From Luminiphilus sp. (GTDB lineage Bacteria > Pseudomonadota > Gammaproteobacteria > Pseudomonadales > Halieaceae): 48,574 nucleotides of DNA. The notes beneath the pieces are model-generated. The model ran no database searches. It was not told the origin of the DNA and worked only from the letters and a program-made list of their open reading frames with translations. Location of the stretch: positions 495-49,068 of the forward strand of contig JAAXJC010000035.1 of NCBI GenBank assembly GCA_012270045.1. Reading direction: 5' to 3'. The position numbers and the translations under genes were made by a program. Positions within the stretch are counted from its first letter, which is position 1. Each line of letters starts with the position of its first letter. This document shows positions 1 through 8,411 of the stretch, piece by piece.

Positions 1-359
1 CGATCAGTAATGTTCTCTGAGCCCGTTTGGCCCCGCGAACTACGCTACCCGAACAAGGCCGCCGGGGGGGCGCCCGCTGGATTCCAGTTTGGTGTTGGCA
101 GGCAGGCAGGCAGGCGGGACGAGTAACTGGGAGTCCAGACCAACAGGGGCTTGCGCAACACGGTTCGCGGTGACGTCGGGTGCACGGCGTGGCCCGCGCC
201 GGGCTTGTGCAGACCAAGGCTGCCGGGGAATTGGGATTGGCTACCACCCCACGCCTGCCTCACCACCTTGGAGTGGGGGAAGTTCCCAGAGGTCCTTACC
301 ACCACTTCCCCAGATATCCGCCCGTTTAAACCGGGCCCTGGGGAATAGCGCCCCAGCGA
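1..359. other. Non-coding or unassigned left edge
   Basis: No convincing gene lies here. The open frames are short, have no family resemblance and overlap each other on both strands. A short GGCA tetranucleotide tract (four units, 97-112) is visible. A small hairpin with arms CTGGGG (338-343) and CCCCAG (351-356) lies just beyond the stop of the XRE regulator, but no T-run follows it in either direction, so it is not called as a terminator. Confidence 0.5.
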
Positions 360-563
360 TCATTCATCATCCTGGGCGGGAAAAAATATCTGCTCAATTG
401 GCATTTCGAATACCTCGGCGATCTTGAAGGCCAGCGGCAAGCTGGGATCGTATTTGCCCTTCTCGATCGCGTTGACCGTCTGCCGGGTCACGTCCAACTG
501 GCCGGCCAGGTCCGCCTGGGTCCAGTCCCGCTCGGCCCTCAGCACTTTCAAACGGTTCTTCAT
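360..563 (-). CDS. Small XRE-family HTH regulator (YozG-like)
   Basis: A 67-residue single-domain Cro/XRE DNA-binding protein. The helix-turn-helix is clear: TQADLAGQL, then VTRQTVNAIEKGKYDPS, then LAFKIAEVF and a short tail ending IEQIFF. An upstream ATG at 584 would add seven residues. The start at 563 is preferred because its ATG overlaps the stop of the upstream membrane-protein gene in an ATGA tetramer (560-563), the usual translational-coupling arrangement. The protein likely binds the TTTACAT repeats upstream of its partner and represses its own operon (inference). A paralogous pair occurs at 17241-17848. Confidence 0.85.
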   Translation of the reverse strand: MKNRLKVLRAERDWTQADLAGQLDVTRQTVNAIEKGKYDPSLPLAFKIAEVFEMPIEQIFFPAQDDE

Positions 564-979
564 TCGCTTGTTCGGCCCAGCCAAAGTCCAATCACGGACA
601 GGATGTAGGAGATGCCCATGACAAACAGGATATTGGTGGGTTGGGTATCTGCCAGCAATTGCACGGTTGGGAGGCTGCCGTAAATCACGGTGAAAATCAG
701 AGTGACACCGAAGGCAAGGGCCATGGCCTCAAGGTGGGTTTGCCGCTGCAGTTCATCCATGCTTTTCAGCAGCCTGAAAAAAGCCAACAGCATCATTGCC
801 CCTGCCAGTAGATTGATTGCGATGGCGAGCAGGGTGGTGGGGACATGGTACTGCCACATTGCTGGACCAAAGGTCAGCAGCGCTGTGCTCGCCACCCAGG
901 CGGCGGTGGCTAAAAACAGCCGATAATTGGATTGTCTGATGCTGCGGTCCAGGCTGCTGGTCTCGTTCGATGTATTCAC
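560..979 (-). CDS. Four-TM inner-membrane protein paired with XRE regulator
   Basis: A 139-residue protein with four predicted membrane segments (about 20-40, 47-70, 84-104 and 116-135) and a charged cytoplasmic-type loop between the second and third. The start is a GTG at 979 with an AGGAG ribosome site a few bases upstream. No enzymatic motif was found and the family is not recognised with confidence; membrane proteins encoded with a small XRE regulator are a common, poorly characterised arrangement. The gene is coupled to the downstream regulator by an ATGA overlap and preceded by a promoter with repeated TTTACAT motifs. It may be a membrane sensor or the regulated output of the pair (inference). 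Confidence 0.75.
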   Translation of the reverse strand: MNTSNETSSLDRSIRQSNYRLFLATAAWVASTALLTFGPAMWQYHVPTTLLAIAINLLAGAMMLLAFFRLLKSMDELQRQTHLEAMALAFGVTLIFTVIYGSLPTVQLLADTQPTNILFVMGISYILSVIGLWLGRTSE

Positions 980-992
980 TTGGGCAATGCTC

Positions 993-1063
993 CTTTTACA
1001 TAATGGAAAGTATGCTTTACATTTTATTCCGCCTGTGGGGGATATGTAAAGGGTGCTTTACAT
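993..1063 (-). promoter_or_regulatory. Promoter with TTTACAT operator array
   Basis: Four copies of TTTACAT or its complement occur at 995-1001, 1016-1022, 1044-1050 and 1057-1063. The last two form a perfect inverted repeat, ATGTAAAG-GGTG-CTTTACAT (1044-1063). On the minus strand a -35-like TTTACA (1045-1050) is followed after 18 bp by a -10-like TAAAAT (1021-1026), upstream of the GTG at 979. The repeats overlap the promoter elements, as expected for autorepression by the XRE protein encoded in the operon (inference). Confidence 0.6.
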
Positions 1064-1189
1064 AAAATTTTGGAGAAGGCTTCGGATATCACGCCAGCCG
1101 GGCAGGCTGGACGCTGGGACGGCCGCTGCTGTAACTGCCAGGAATGGCGGTATTGCCGGTCTGGGAGCGGCAACAGGGAGTTGGTTAAT

Positions 1190-1283
1190 TGGCGGAAGAG
1201 GTAGGAGTCGAACCCACCAGGCGCTTGCTCAGCCCCTCACTGGTTTTGAAGACCAGGCACCCCACCGGGGATGTCGCTCTTCC
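1190..1283 (-). tRNA. selC: tRNA-Sec (anticodon UCA)
   Basis: A 94-nt tRNA, CCA included, for co-translational selenocysteine insertion at UGA. Visible parts: acceptor strand GGAAGAG pairing with CTCTTCC, discriminator G and encoded CCA; a six-pair D stem with the short CGGU loop typical of tRNA-Sec; anticodon stem CTGGT/ACCAG around CTTCAAA, giving anticodon TCA; a long variable arm; and T arm GTGGG-TTCGACT-CCTAC. The 5' end lies 6 bp beyond the selB stop on the same strand, completing a selA-selB-selC cluster. The acceptor stem shows seven clear pairs, whereas E. coli has eight. Identity is secure from the anticodon, D arm, long variable arm and neighbours. Confidence 0.95.
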
Positions 1284-1289
1284 CGCAAT

Positions 1290-3230
1290 CTAGGGCCCCA
1301 CACCCAAAATCTGCTGCACATTAGCACGGCCCAAAAGGCTGCGGGTATTTCCCTCCCGGCGCGTCAGGCGCAGTGCATCGAAGTATTCCAGCACTTCCAC
1401 GGTGAGGTTGCGCCCGGCGTCGAACCGTTTCTTCATGTTCCCAACCGTGATGTCTTCACCATCTGCATCCGCTTCCGCCAGATGTTGATAATAGGCCGCA
1501 AGCTGCTCGGGCAGAGCATAACGGTGGTCGTTCAGCCGATGCAGTTCGCCCTGGCCCAACCCGACCCTAAGCGCCTCCCGGACGTCCTGATCCGACATTC
1601 GATTTGCCGCGACCAGTTCAGATAGCAGGGGCAGTGACTGACCGACCTGTTGCAAATGATCTCTGAGCTGCTGCCAATGGGCCAAAGCCTGTTGGGATTT
1701 GGCCGGCTGAAAACCCTTCCGGCTGATATGGCCATCCCGCAGTGTCAGCTGGCCCTTGCGCAGCAGGGACTCCAGTACCGCCATTGCCAGGTTTTGATCC
1801 ACGCCCGGGTCCAGTCGGCCCTGTAAATCCAGCATCTTGATGCCGGGTACCTGGGGATGGTCCCGATGCCACTGATCTATGTGCTGCTGCAGCCACGCGG
1901 CCAGGCTAAGCCACAGCGCCTCACGCACGGCCCAGCGGTTGCCCTCCCGCTCGAACACCCTGATCTGCTCGGGCAAGCCCGCCGTGGTGGCGCCATCCGG
2001 ATGGTGGCGAATTCTCCAGAAACCAGTCAGGTTCACGGCCCGGTCAGCCTGCAGTAGCGCTGTCAGGGCCTGCTCGGGGTCGGGCATCTCCAGTGCTGCC
2101 AGCCATTCCAGTCGGTCCGGTCGGGATTTGCCGTACCTCGGCGCCTCGGGGTCCAGCACCTGTCCGCCGCCCAGAATCAGGTCTTCGCCCTGGTCGCGGA
2201 TCAGAAACCTGTCGCCCCAAACGGCGCTTACCGGAGCCTCCAATATCAGCTGCACCAGGCAGGAGCTGCCTCGCTGCAGGCTGCCCTGGGCTCCTGACAC
2301 AATGGCCACCCGCGCTGCCACCCGTTTGGCTCCCAGATAGATCTTGACCGGCGCCATGTGCTTTAGCTCAAAGGGCGCACTGGCCAGCAGGCGCAATCTT
2401 GCATCCAGTCGTTCGTGGGCCCCGGGTCCCCCGGCAGAGACCAGCCAGTCGCCACGCTGGATTTCGTCCAGGGCGATCTTGCCCGACAGGCCCAGGGCCA
2501 CCCGCTGCCCGGCTGCAGCGCTTTCCACCTCCCGGTTATTCGCCCGCAGCTGCCGCACGCGCAGTTCCCGCCCCAGGGGCAGTAGCTGCAGTCGGTCGCC
2601 ACGCTTTACCTCGCCGGCGCTGGCTGTGCCGGTGGTGACCAGGCCGACCCCATTGAGGTTAAAGCGCCGGTCGATGGACAGGCGGAAGCCGCTGTCGGCC
2701 GCCATGCGCTGGGTGCCAGACGACAGGGTCAGCAACTGCTCCTTGAGTGCTGCCACGCCGTCACCCGTCCGGCTGGAGACGGGGAACATTAGCGGTGTCG
2801 ACCAGCGCCGTTCAGATAGCAGGGCGGCCAGTTGTTCCTGCACATTGTCCACCCGGGCGGATTCGACCTGATCGATCTTGCTGATAACCACTGCCAGCTG
2901 CCTGACCCCGAGAATGTCCAGCACATCGATGTGCTCCAGGGTTTGGGGCATGGGGCCGTCATCGGCGGCAACCACCAGCAGCGCCAGATCTATGCCGCTG
3001 ACCCCGGAGATCATGGTGTTGATGAAACGCCGGTGCCCCGGCACATCGATAAATCCGATGCTATTGGTCAGGTCCGCCGATGCCGCCCCGCCATCCAGAT
3101 AGGCATAGCCGAGATTAATCGTCAGCCCCCGCTCGATCTCCTCGGCGAGGGTATCGGTCTCGACGCCGGTCAGTGCCCTGACCAGCGAGGTCTTGCCGTG
3201 ATCCACATGGCCGGCAGTGGCGACGATCAA
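1290..3230 (-). CDS. selB: Selenocysteine-specific elongation factor SelB
   Basis: A 646-residue GTPase that delivers Sec-tRNA to UGA codons marked by a SECIS hairpin. G1 is GHVDHGKT (7-14), G3 is DVPGH (62-66) and the guanine-specificity motif is SKID (117-120). EF-Tu-like beta-barrel domains follow, then a long C-terminal region that in this family holds winged helices binding the SECIS RNA. Length is close to E. coli SelB (about 614). The start overlaps the selA stop by 4 bp (ATGA, 3227-3230), indicating coupling; tRNA-Sec follows immediately. Confidence 0.96.
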   Translation of the reverse strand: MIVATAGHVDHGKTSLVRALTGVETDTLAEEIERGLTINLGYAYLDGGAASADLTNSIGFIDVPGHRRFINTMISGVSGIDLALLVVAADDGPMPQTLEHIDVLDILGVRQLAVVISKIDQVESARVDNVQEQLAALLSERRWSTPLMFPVSSRTGDGVAALKEQLLTLSSGTQRMAADSGFRLSIDRRFNLNGVGLVTTGTASAGEVKRGDRLQLLPLGRELRVRQLRANNREVESAAAGQRVALGLSGKIALDEIQRGDWLVSAGGPGAHERLDARLRLLASAPFELKHMAPVKIYLGAKRVAARVAIVSGAQGSLQRGSSCLVQLILEAPVSAVWGDRFLIRDQGEDLILGGGQVLDPEAPRYGKSRPDRLEWLAALEMPDPEQALTALLQADRAVNLTGFWRIRHHPDGATTAGLPEQIRVFEREGNRWAVREALWLSLAAWLQQHIDQWHRDHPQVPGIKMLDLQGRLDPGVDQNLAMAVLESLLRKGQLTLRDGHISRKGFQPAKSQQALAHWQQLRDHLQQVGQSLPLLSELVAANRMSDQDVREALRVGLGQGELHRLNDHRYALPEQLAAYYQHLAEADADGEDITVGNMKKRFDAGRNLTVEVLEYFDALRLTRREGNTRSLLGRANVQQILGVGP

Positions 3231-4630
3231 AGTGTCAGCTCATCCAGCTGATGCACCAGCAGGGTGGCTTCGTCGTCTTCCAGGCAGCGCAGATCCAGCC
3301 ACAGGGCGCCCTGGTGCACCCGGCCTATTACAGGTCGCGGCAGCCGCCGCAGCGCGCCGGCCAGAGCCCGAAGCTCCGCGTCATTCCCGGATAGGGGCTT
3401 TAAAACAAGCGCCGAGCTGGGCAGTGTTTCCACCGGCAGCGAGCCACTGCCAATCTGGCTCAGCGTGTCCTCGACGCCAACCTGGAACGCGGGTCCCAGT
3501 GCTGCTTCGAAAACCGGTAGCAGCTTCTCTGCCTGCAACCGGATGTCCCCGGCGCTACGGGTTATAAGGCGCAGTGTCGGCAGGGTCTCGGGAAGTTGTT
3601 CCCTATCCCGATACAGTTTCAGGGTTTCGGCCAGGGCCGCCAGGGTCATCTTGTCCAGCCGCAGGGCCCGCTTAAGGGGGTTGGACTTGAGCTGGGCGAT
3701 GAGATCCGCCCGCCCCGCCACCAACCCTGACTGGGGACCCCCCAGTAATTTGTCACCGCTGAAGGTCACCAGGTCGGCGCCATTTTTCAGGGCGTCGGCA
3801 ACCGTCGCTTCCCGGGGTAAACCCAGGGCCGGGAAGTCGATGAAATTGCCGCTGCCCAGGTCGATCATGAACGGCATGCCGTTATCCGCCGCCAGCGTTG
3901 ATAGTTCCTGCTCCGGCGGGCAGCTGGTGAAGCCGTCGATCCGGTAGTTACTGGTGTGCACCTTCATCAACAGCGACGCATCACCGGCGGCGGCCTGGTA
4001 GTCAGAGAGGTGGGTCCGGTTGGTGGTTCCCACCTCCACCAGGGTACAGCCGGCCCTGGCCATGATGTCGGGAATCCGGAATGAGCCCCCTATCTCCACC
4101 AGCTCTCCCCGGGAAACCAGCACCCGCTGGCCCATGGCCAGGGTATTGAGAGCCAGCAGTACAGCGGCAGCATTGTTGTTCACAACGGTGGCGGCCTCGG
4201 CTCCGGTCAGCTCGCAGATCATCCCTTCCACGTGGCTTTCCCGGTCGCCGCGTTTTCCGTTTGCCAGATCAAATTCCAGGTTGCTGGCTCCGGTGGCTAC
4301 GGCGGTGACCGCCGCGACGGCGGTTTCGGCCAGGTTGGCCCTGCCCAGATTGCTGTGCAGGACAATCCCCGACAAGTTGAACACCGGCACCAGGGACGGT
4401 GCGGCCCGGGCGGCCAGCTGTGCCGCTACCGCCTGCCGAATGTCAGCTACGTCGATACTGGCATCGCCGCCCTCCAAAATGTCATTTCGAAGCTGCGCCA
4501 GGTGCTCCCGCAGACCCTGGGTCACCTCGCTGTGCCCCCAGCGGGCGACCTCCTTGCCCATCTCATCAAGCAGGGCACTGATGGCTGGCAGTTGGCGTAA
4601 ACGGGTTGTTTGCTGCTCGGAGTCGGACAC
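3227..4630 (-). CDS. selA: L-seryl-tRNA(Sec) selenium transferase SelA
   Basis: A 467-residue PLP enzyme that converts Ser-tRNA(Sec) to Sec-tRNA(Sec) using selenophosphate; in bacteria it is a large homodecamer. The family signature is plain: LHSNLGRA near 91-98, a NNNAA stretch near 151, MIDLGSGN near 255-262, and the PLP lysine at about K294 in SGDKLLGGPQ, which corresponds to K295 of E. coli SelA. First gene of the selA-selB-selC set. No selD and no recognisable selenoprotein such as formate dehydrogenase is in this window, so the substrate genes must lie elsewhere. Confidence 0.96.
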   Translation of the reverse strand: MSDSEQQTTRLRQLPAISALLDEMGKEVARWGHSEVTQGLREHLAQLRNDILEGGDASIDVADIRQAVAAQLAARAAPSLVPVFNLSGIVLHSNLGRANLAETAVAAVTAVATGASNLEFDLANGKRGDRESHVEGMICELTGAEAATVVNNNAAAVLLALNTLAMGQRVLVSRGELVEIGGSFRIPDIMARAGCTLVEVGTTNRTHLSDYQAAAGDASLLMKVHTSNYRIDGFTSCPPEQELSTLAADNGMPFMIDLGSGNFIDFPALGLPREATVADALKNGADLVTFSGDKLLGGPQSGLVAGRADLIAQLKSNPLKRALRLDKMTLAALAETLKLYRDREQLPETLPTLRLITRSAGDIRLQAEKLLPVFEAALGPAFQVGVEDTLSQIGSGSLPVETLPSSALVLKPLSGNDAELRALAGALRRLPRPVIGRVHQGALWLDLRCLEDDEATLLVHQLDELTL

Positions 4631-4859
4631 GGGGTGCGTAGCCTGTACACGGCGGGAGCGTCAATACTATCGGGAACCGCCGCCAATACAAAAACCAGCA
4701 GGGTGAATCCAATGTTGAGTAGGCCATGGGGAAAGGGTTGTGTTTTGGAAGCGGTTCCTGGCCGTGCTGCATTGCGGCTCCCCGTTTGCCGGGCGTGCAG
4801 CAGTCGCTGTTCAAGTGAGATAAGCTCTTGCCCAATGCCAAGACCATGTCGGGGATGCC

Positions 4860-6413
4860 ATGAGCTGGGAACCAGAAGCGACAGAAATCCAGCGCCGCAG
4901 GGAGCTCGCCCTCGGTCAGGGTGGTCCTGTGGCTATTGCCAAGCAACACCGCCAGAATCGGCTGACCATTCGCGAGCGCATCGATCGCTTACTCGACCCG
5001 GATACCTTTGAGGAGATCGGGCCGGCGGCGGGGTCTCCCCGGCACGGCGCCGATGGCGAACTGGAGGGCTTTGATCCAGCCAACTTCATACTGGGGTTTG
5101 GCAAGGTCGACGGCCGCAGGATTGTTGTAGGTGGCGAGGACTTTACCCTGCGCGGTGGCTCACCCTCGCCGGCGGGACTTCGGAAAAGTGTCTATGCGGA
5201 GGAACTGGCGGTGCAGTACCGGCTGCCCCTGGTCAGATTGCACGAGGGCTCCGGGGGCAGCGTCGCGGGCACCGGCGGTTCCGGGCCCAGCCTGCCCGGG
5301 CCAGTGAATGCGCCCGCCAGGTTTCGCTCCGTGGCCCAGGCCATGGCCACCGTGCCGGTGGCCAGTGCCGCCCTGGGTGCAGTGGCGGGCCTGCCCGCGG
5401 GCCGGCTGGTGGCATCCCATTTTTCAGTCATGTCCAAGAGCAGCGCCCAGATACTGACCGCCGGACCTGCCGTGGTGGAGCGGGCCATGGGGGAAAAGAA
5501 AAGCAAGGACGAACTGGGTGGTTGGAAGGTCCATACCAAAAACGGCACGGTCGATAATGGCGCGGAAGATGAAAGCGCCTGTATGACTGACATCCGCCGT
5601 TTTCTGTCCTACATGCCGGCTAACATCTACGAACTGGCGCCGGTTAATGCCTGTGACGACCCGGTGGACCGCTGCGATGCTCACCTGCTGGAAGTCGTGC
5701 CGCGCAATCGGCGCCAGGCCTTCGAAATGCGCAGCATCATCGCTTCCGTGCTGGATCAGGACAGCTTTTTCGAGATGGGCAGGGGCTACGGCCGATCACA
5801 AATAACCGGCCTGGGGCGCCTCAATGGCCAGACGGTTGGGGTCTGGGCCAATGACTGCAAGTTCCTCGCCGGATCAATGACTGCGGACGGTGCCCAGAAG
5901 GCCCGGCGCTTCATGGAGCTTTGCGAAACTTTCAGCTTGCCGATTGTCAGCCTGGTGGACGAGCCGGGTTTTATGATCGGCAGTCAGGCGGAGCGGGAGG
6001 CGACCATCCGCCATGGTGCCTCGGCGGTACTCACCGCCGCCATGACCACCGTGCCCTGGGCTTCGGTGATGATCCGACGCTCCTTCGGGGTGGCCCAGGC
6101 GGCACACTACGGCCCTGAGGGCTATGTGCTTGCCTGGCCTTCCGCAGAGAGCGGCCCCCTGCCGGTTGAGGGTGGTGTCGCGGTTGCGTTTCGCAGGGAC
6201 ATCGCATCGGCGCCCGACCCCGAAGCGCGACGCCGGGAACTGGAGGAGCAACTGGCGGCCAAGCAGTCGCCTTTTCCCAGAGCCGAGGCCCTGGGTGTCC
6301 ATGACTTAATCGACCCGCGACAGACCCGGCCGGAGTTGTGCCGCTGGTTGGACCGGGTGCAACCCCTGCTACCCGGGTTGCTGGGCCCGGCCCATTTTTC
6401 CGTGCGGCCATAA
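4860..6413 (+). CDS. Acyl-CoA carboxylase carboxyltransferase (beta) subunit
   Basis: A 517-residue crotonase-fold carboxyltransferase of the PccB/MmdA/YngE type, which moves CO2 between carboxybiotin and an acyl-CoA. Both halves are present. The N-terminal half carries RLHEGSGGSV and GTGG oxyanion/biotin-side glycines; the C-terminal half has LVDEPGFMIGSQAE and the RRSFGVAQAAHYGPEG region. The length is normal for the family. The start follows a GGGGA purine run. A biotin carrier gene lies 19 bp downstream, but no biotin carboxylase (alpha) gene is nearby. The complex may borrow that subunit from elsewhere or act as a transcarboxylase or decarboxylase. The acyl-CoA substrate cannot be told from sequence. 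Confidence 0.9.
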   Translation: MSWEPEATEIQRRRELALGQGGPVAIAKQHRQNRLTIRERIDRLLDPDTFEEIGPAAGSPRHGADGELEGFDPANFILGFGKVDGRRIVVGGEDFTLRGGSPSPAGLRKSVYAEELAVQYRLPLVRLHEGSGGSVAGTGGSGPSLPGPVNAPARFRSVAQAMATVPVASAALGAVAGLPAGRLVASHFSVMSKSSAQILTAGPAVVERAMGEKKSKDELGGWKVHTKNGTVDNGAEDESACMTDIRRFLSYMPANIYELAPVNACDDPVDRCDAHLLEVVPRNRRQAFEMRSIIASVLDQDSFFEMGRGYGRSQITGLGRLNGQTVGVWANDCKFLAGSMTADGAQKARRFMELCETFSLPIVSLVDEPGFMIGSQAEREATIRHGASAVLTAAMTTVPWASVMIRRSFGVAQAAHYGPEGYVLAWPSAESGPLPVEGGVAVAFRRDIASAPDPEARRRELEEQLAAKQSPFPRAEALGVHDLIDPRQTRPELCRWLDRVQPLLPGLLGPAHFSVRP

Positions 6414-6432
6414 ACAAGAAGGATGCCCGTTT

Positions 6433-6645
6433 ATGATGAAAATTGAATTGGAGACCGGTGGCTCGGTCTGGAAGCTGTTGGTTGCCGAAGGCGACCAGAT
6501 CGAGCAGGGGCAAACCCTGTTTATCCTGGAGGTAATGAAGATGGAGGTGCCCTACGTCGCTCCGGCCGCAGGGCAGGTCAGCGCCGTTCACATTGCCGAG
6601 GGTGACGCGGTGGAAGAGGATCAACTGGCGATGGAGATAGCATGA
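6433..6645 (+). CDS. Mini biotin carboxyl carrier protein
   Basis: A 70-residue stand-alone biotinyl domain. The biotinylation motif is EVMKME with the target lysine at K36, in the middle of a barwin-like beta barrel (repeated GD-I/A-VE segments on either side). It matches the minimal carrier proteins (about 70-75 residues) found beside carboxyltransferases, rather than the longer AccB. It would ferry carboxybiotin to the carboxyltransferase encoded just upstream. Its stop overlaps the next start (ATGA, 6642-6645), so it is probably co-translated with the amidohydrolase. Confidence 0.92.
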   Translation: MMKIELETGGSVWKLLVAEGDQIEQGQTLFILEVMKMEVPYVAPAAGQVSAVHIAEGDAVEEDQLAMEIA

Positions 6646-8411
6646 TGTCAGCACCCGGCCACTGCCGCCCTTTGCCGGCGGCCCAAACCCTGGGAACTGC
6701 GTTGGCAGCGCTGTTGCTGCCCGCAGTACTGTTGCCCGCACCCGTTGACGCCGCGGATTTGATCCTCGCGGGCGGCCACGTATACACCGCCGAAGCGGCC
6801 ATGCCCAGGGCCGAAGCGGTTGTTGTTGACGGCCACAGGATTGTGTTCGTGGGCTCAGCCGAGGAGGCGATGGCGTACCGGACCGCTGACACCCGGGTCA
6901 TCGATACCAACGGTAAAATGGTCATGCCGGGCTTCCACGACGCTCACCTGCATACCTTTATGGGGGGGCGCAGCGTCACGGGCTGTGATGTGGCCTCGGC
7001 CTCCGATGTCCCGGCAGTAGAAGCCATTCTGCAAACCTGCGCGGCGCAGCTGCAGCAACAGTGGTTGATTGCGGAGGGCCTGAACCTGGGTTTATTCGGT
7101 CAGGCCGGGCCGACACTGGATTGGTTGGACAGTATCAGCAGCGAAGTGCCGGTGTTGTTGCGCGCATCGGACGGCCATTCGGTGGCGGCCAACTCACTGG
7201 GCCTGCAATTGGCCCAGATCAGTCGTGAAACCGAGGACCCTCCAGCGGGCCTGATTGAACGGGATGACAATGGGGCTCCCAGCGGCACGTTGCGGGAGTC
7301 GGCGATGGCTCTGGTGGAGCGTCACATTCCCACTATCTCCCGGGAACAGCGCATGGCGACCATGAGGGCGGCGGTGCGCGAGATGAATCGATTTGGCCTG
7401 ACCAGCGTGTTCGATGCCTGGGTGGGTAGCACCGATATCGCCATGTTTCGTGCCATGGATGAACAGGGAGCATTATCCCTGCGGGTTCGAGCCGCCTTGG
7501 CCTATGGCCACGGTGAACTGTTCACCCAGGATTCCCCCGACGTGTACGAACGCCAGCTGCGGGACCGGGACAGCCTGAGCACGGACCGCTTCAAGCTGGC
7601 GGCGGTCAAGCTGTTTATTGACGGTGTGCTGGAGGGTGAAACCGCTGCACTGGTGTCGCCCTACCTGGGCAACCCCGGATATCGGGGGGAACTGACCTAC
7701 CCCCAGGACGAGCTCAACCGGATCGTGGCCGACCTGGTGGGCCGGGACATTCAGGTTTATACCCATGCCCTTGGCGACGGCGGCGTCCGCTCCATACTGG
7801 ATGCCCTGGAGTTTGCCCAGCAGACCCACGGGCCCAAGGACCTTCGGCCCAGCATCTCCCACCTGCAACTGATCCACCCGGATGACCAGCATCGGTTTGC
7901 AGCCCTGGGGGCGGTGGCCAACTTCCAGGCCCTGTGGGCCCTGCCCGATGAGTGGATCATCAATCTGAATCTGCCCGTCGTTGGCATCGATCGGGTGCAT
8001 CGCATGTATCCGATCGCCAGCATCGTCGCGACCGGTGCCATGATTGTCGGTGGCAGCGACTGGAGCGTGAGCTCACTGAACCCACTGGATGCGATCGAGG
8101 TGGCCGTGCTGCGCCAGGACTGGCTGGCCAACGATGACCTGCCCACCGATCAGTTGAACCAGTTGGATGTGCTGAACCGGTCGGAGCGGGTCAGCCTGGA
8201 TACCATGCTCAGGGCCTATACCATCAACGCGGCCTGGGCCATGCACCAGGACCAGGAAACCGGTAGTTTGGCCGCCGGCAAGCTCGCCGACCTGGTGGTC
8301 CTTTCCGAGGACCTGTTCGCCATTCCGCCCCAGCGAATCAGCACGGTGCGTGTAGAGCACACCTTTGTTGATGGAGAGCAGGTTTATCCTATTGCGGCAG
8401 GCGCGCGCTAG
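6642..8411 (+). CDS. Exported amidohydrolase, YtcJ-like
   Basis: A 589-residue metal-dependent amidohydrolase (imidazolonepropionase/YtcJ group). The signal peptide runs to about residue 38 (hydrophobic LAALLLPAVLLPAP, then VDA cleavage), so it should be periplasmic. The metal motif is HDAHLH (H102 and H104), followed by later family segments: VKLFIDGVLEG (probable metal-bridging lysine), QVYTHALGDGG, and a GGSDWSVSSLNP segment with the catalytic aspartate. C-terminal LAAGKLADLVVL is typical. Substrates of YtcJ-type proteins are mostly unknown (N-acyl or formamide-like compounds). The 4-bp overlap with the biotin carrier suggests a shared pathway, but the chemistry linking them is not evident. 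Confidence 0.88.
   Translation: MMSAPGHCRPLPAAQTLGTALAALLLPAVLLPAPVDAADLILAGGHVYTAEAAMPRAEAVVVDGHRIVFVGSAEEAMAYRTADTRVIDTNGKMVMPGFHDAHLHTFMGGRSVTGCDVASASDVPAVEAILQTCAAQLQQQWLIAEGLNLGLFGQAGPTLDWLDSISSEVPVLLRASDGHSVAANSLGLQLAQISRETEDPPAGLIERDDNGAPSGTLRESAMALVERHIPTISREQRMATMRAAVREMNRFGLTSVFDAWVGSTDIAMFRAMDEQGALSLRVRAALAYGHGELFTQDSPDVYERQLRDRDSLSTDRFKLAAVKLFIDGVLEGETAALVSPYLGNPGYRGELTYPQDELNRIVADLVGRDIQVYTHALGDGGVRSILDALEFAQQTHGPKDLRPSISHLQLIHPDDQHRFAALGAVANFQALWALPDEWIINLNLPVVGIDRVHRMYPIASIVATGAMIVGGSDWSVSSLNPLDAIEVAVLRQDWLANDDLPTDQLNQLDVLNRSERVSLDTMLRAYTINAAWAMHQDQETGSLAAGKLADLVVLSEDLFAIPPQRISTVRVEHTFVDGEQVYPIAAGAR

Noticed and set aside
97-112. GGCA repeat as a possible CRISPR or satellite
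   Set aside because: Only four 4-bp units, with no spacers; a simple slippage tract.
338-356. Hairpin after the XRE gene as a terminator
   Set aside because: Six-base arms only and no T-run on either strand.
1053-1625. A 190-codon plus-strand frame over the tRNA-Sec and selB end
   Set aside because: It reads through a tRNA gene and the opposite strand of selB and has no family resemblance.
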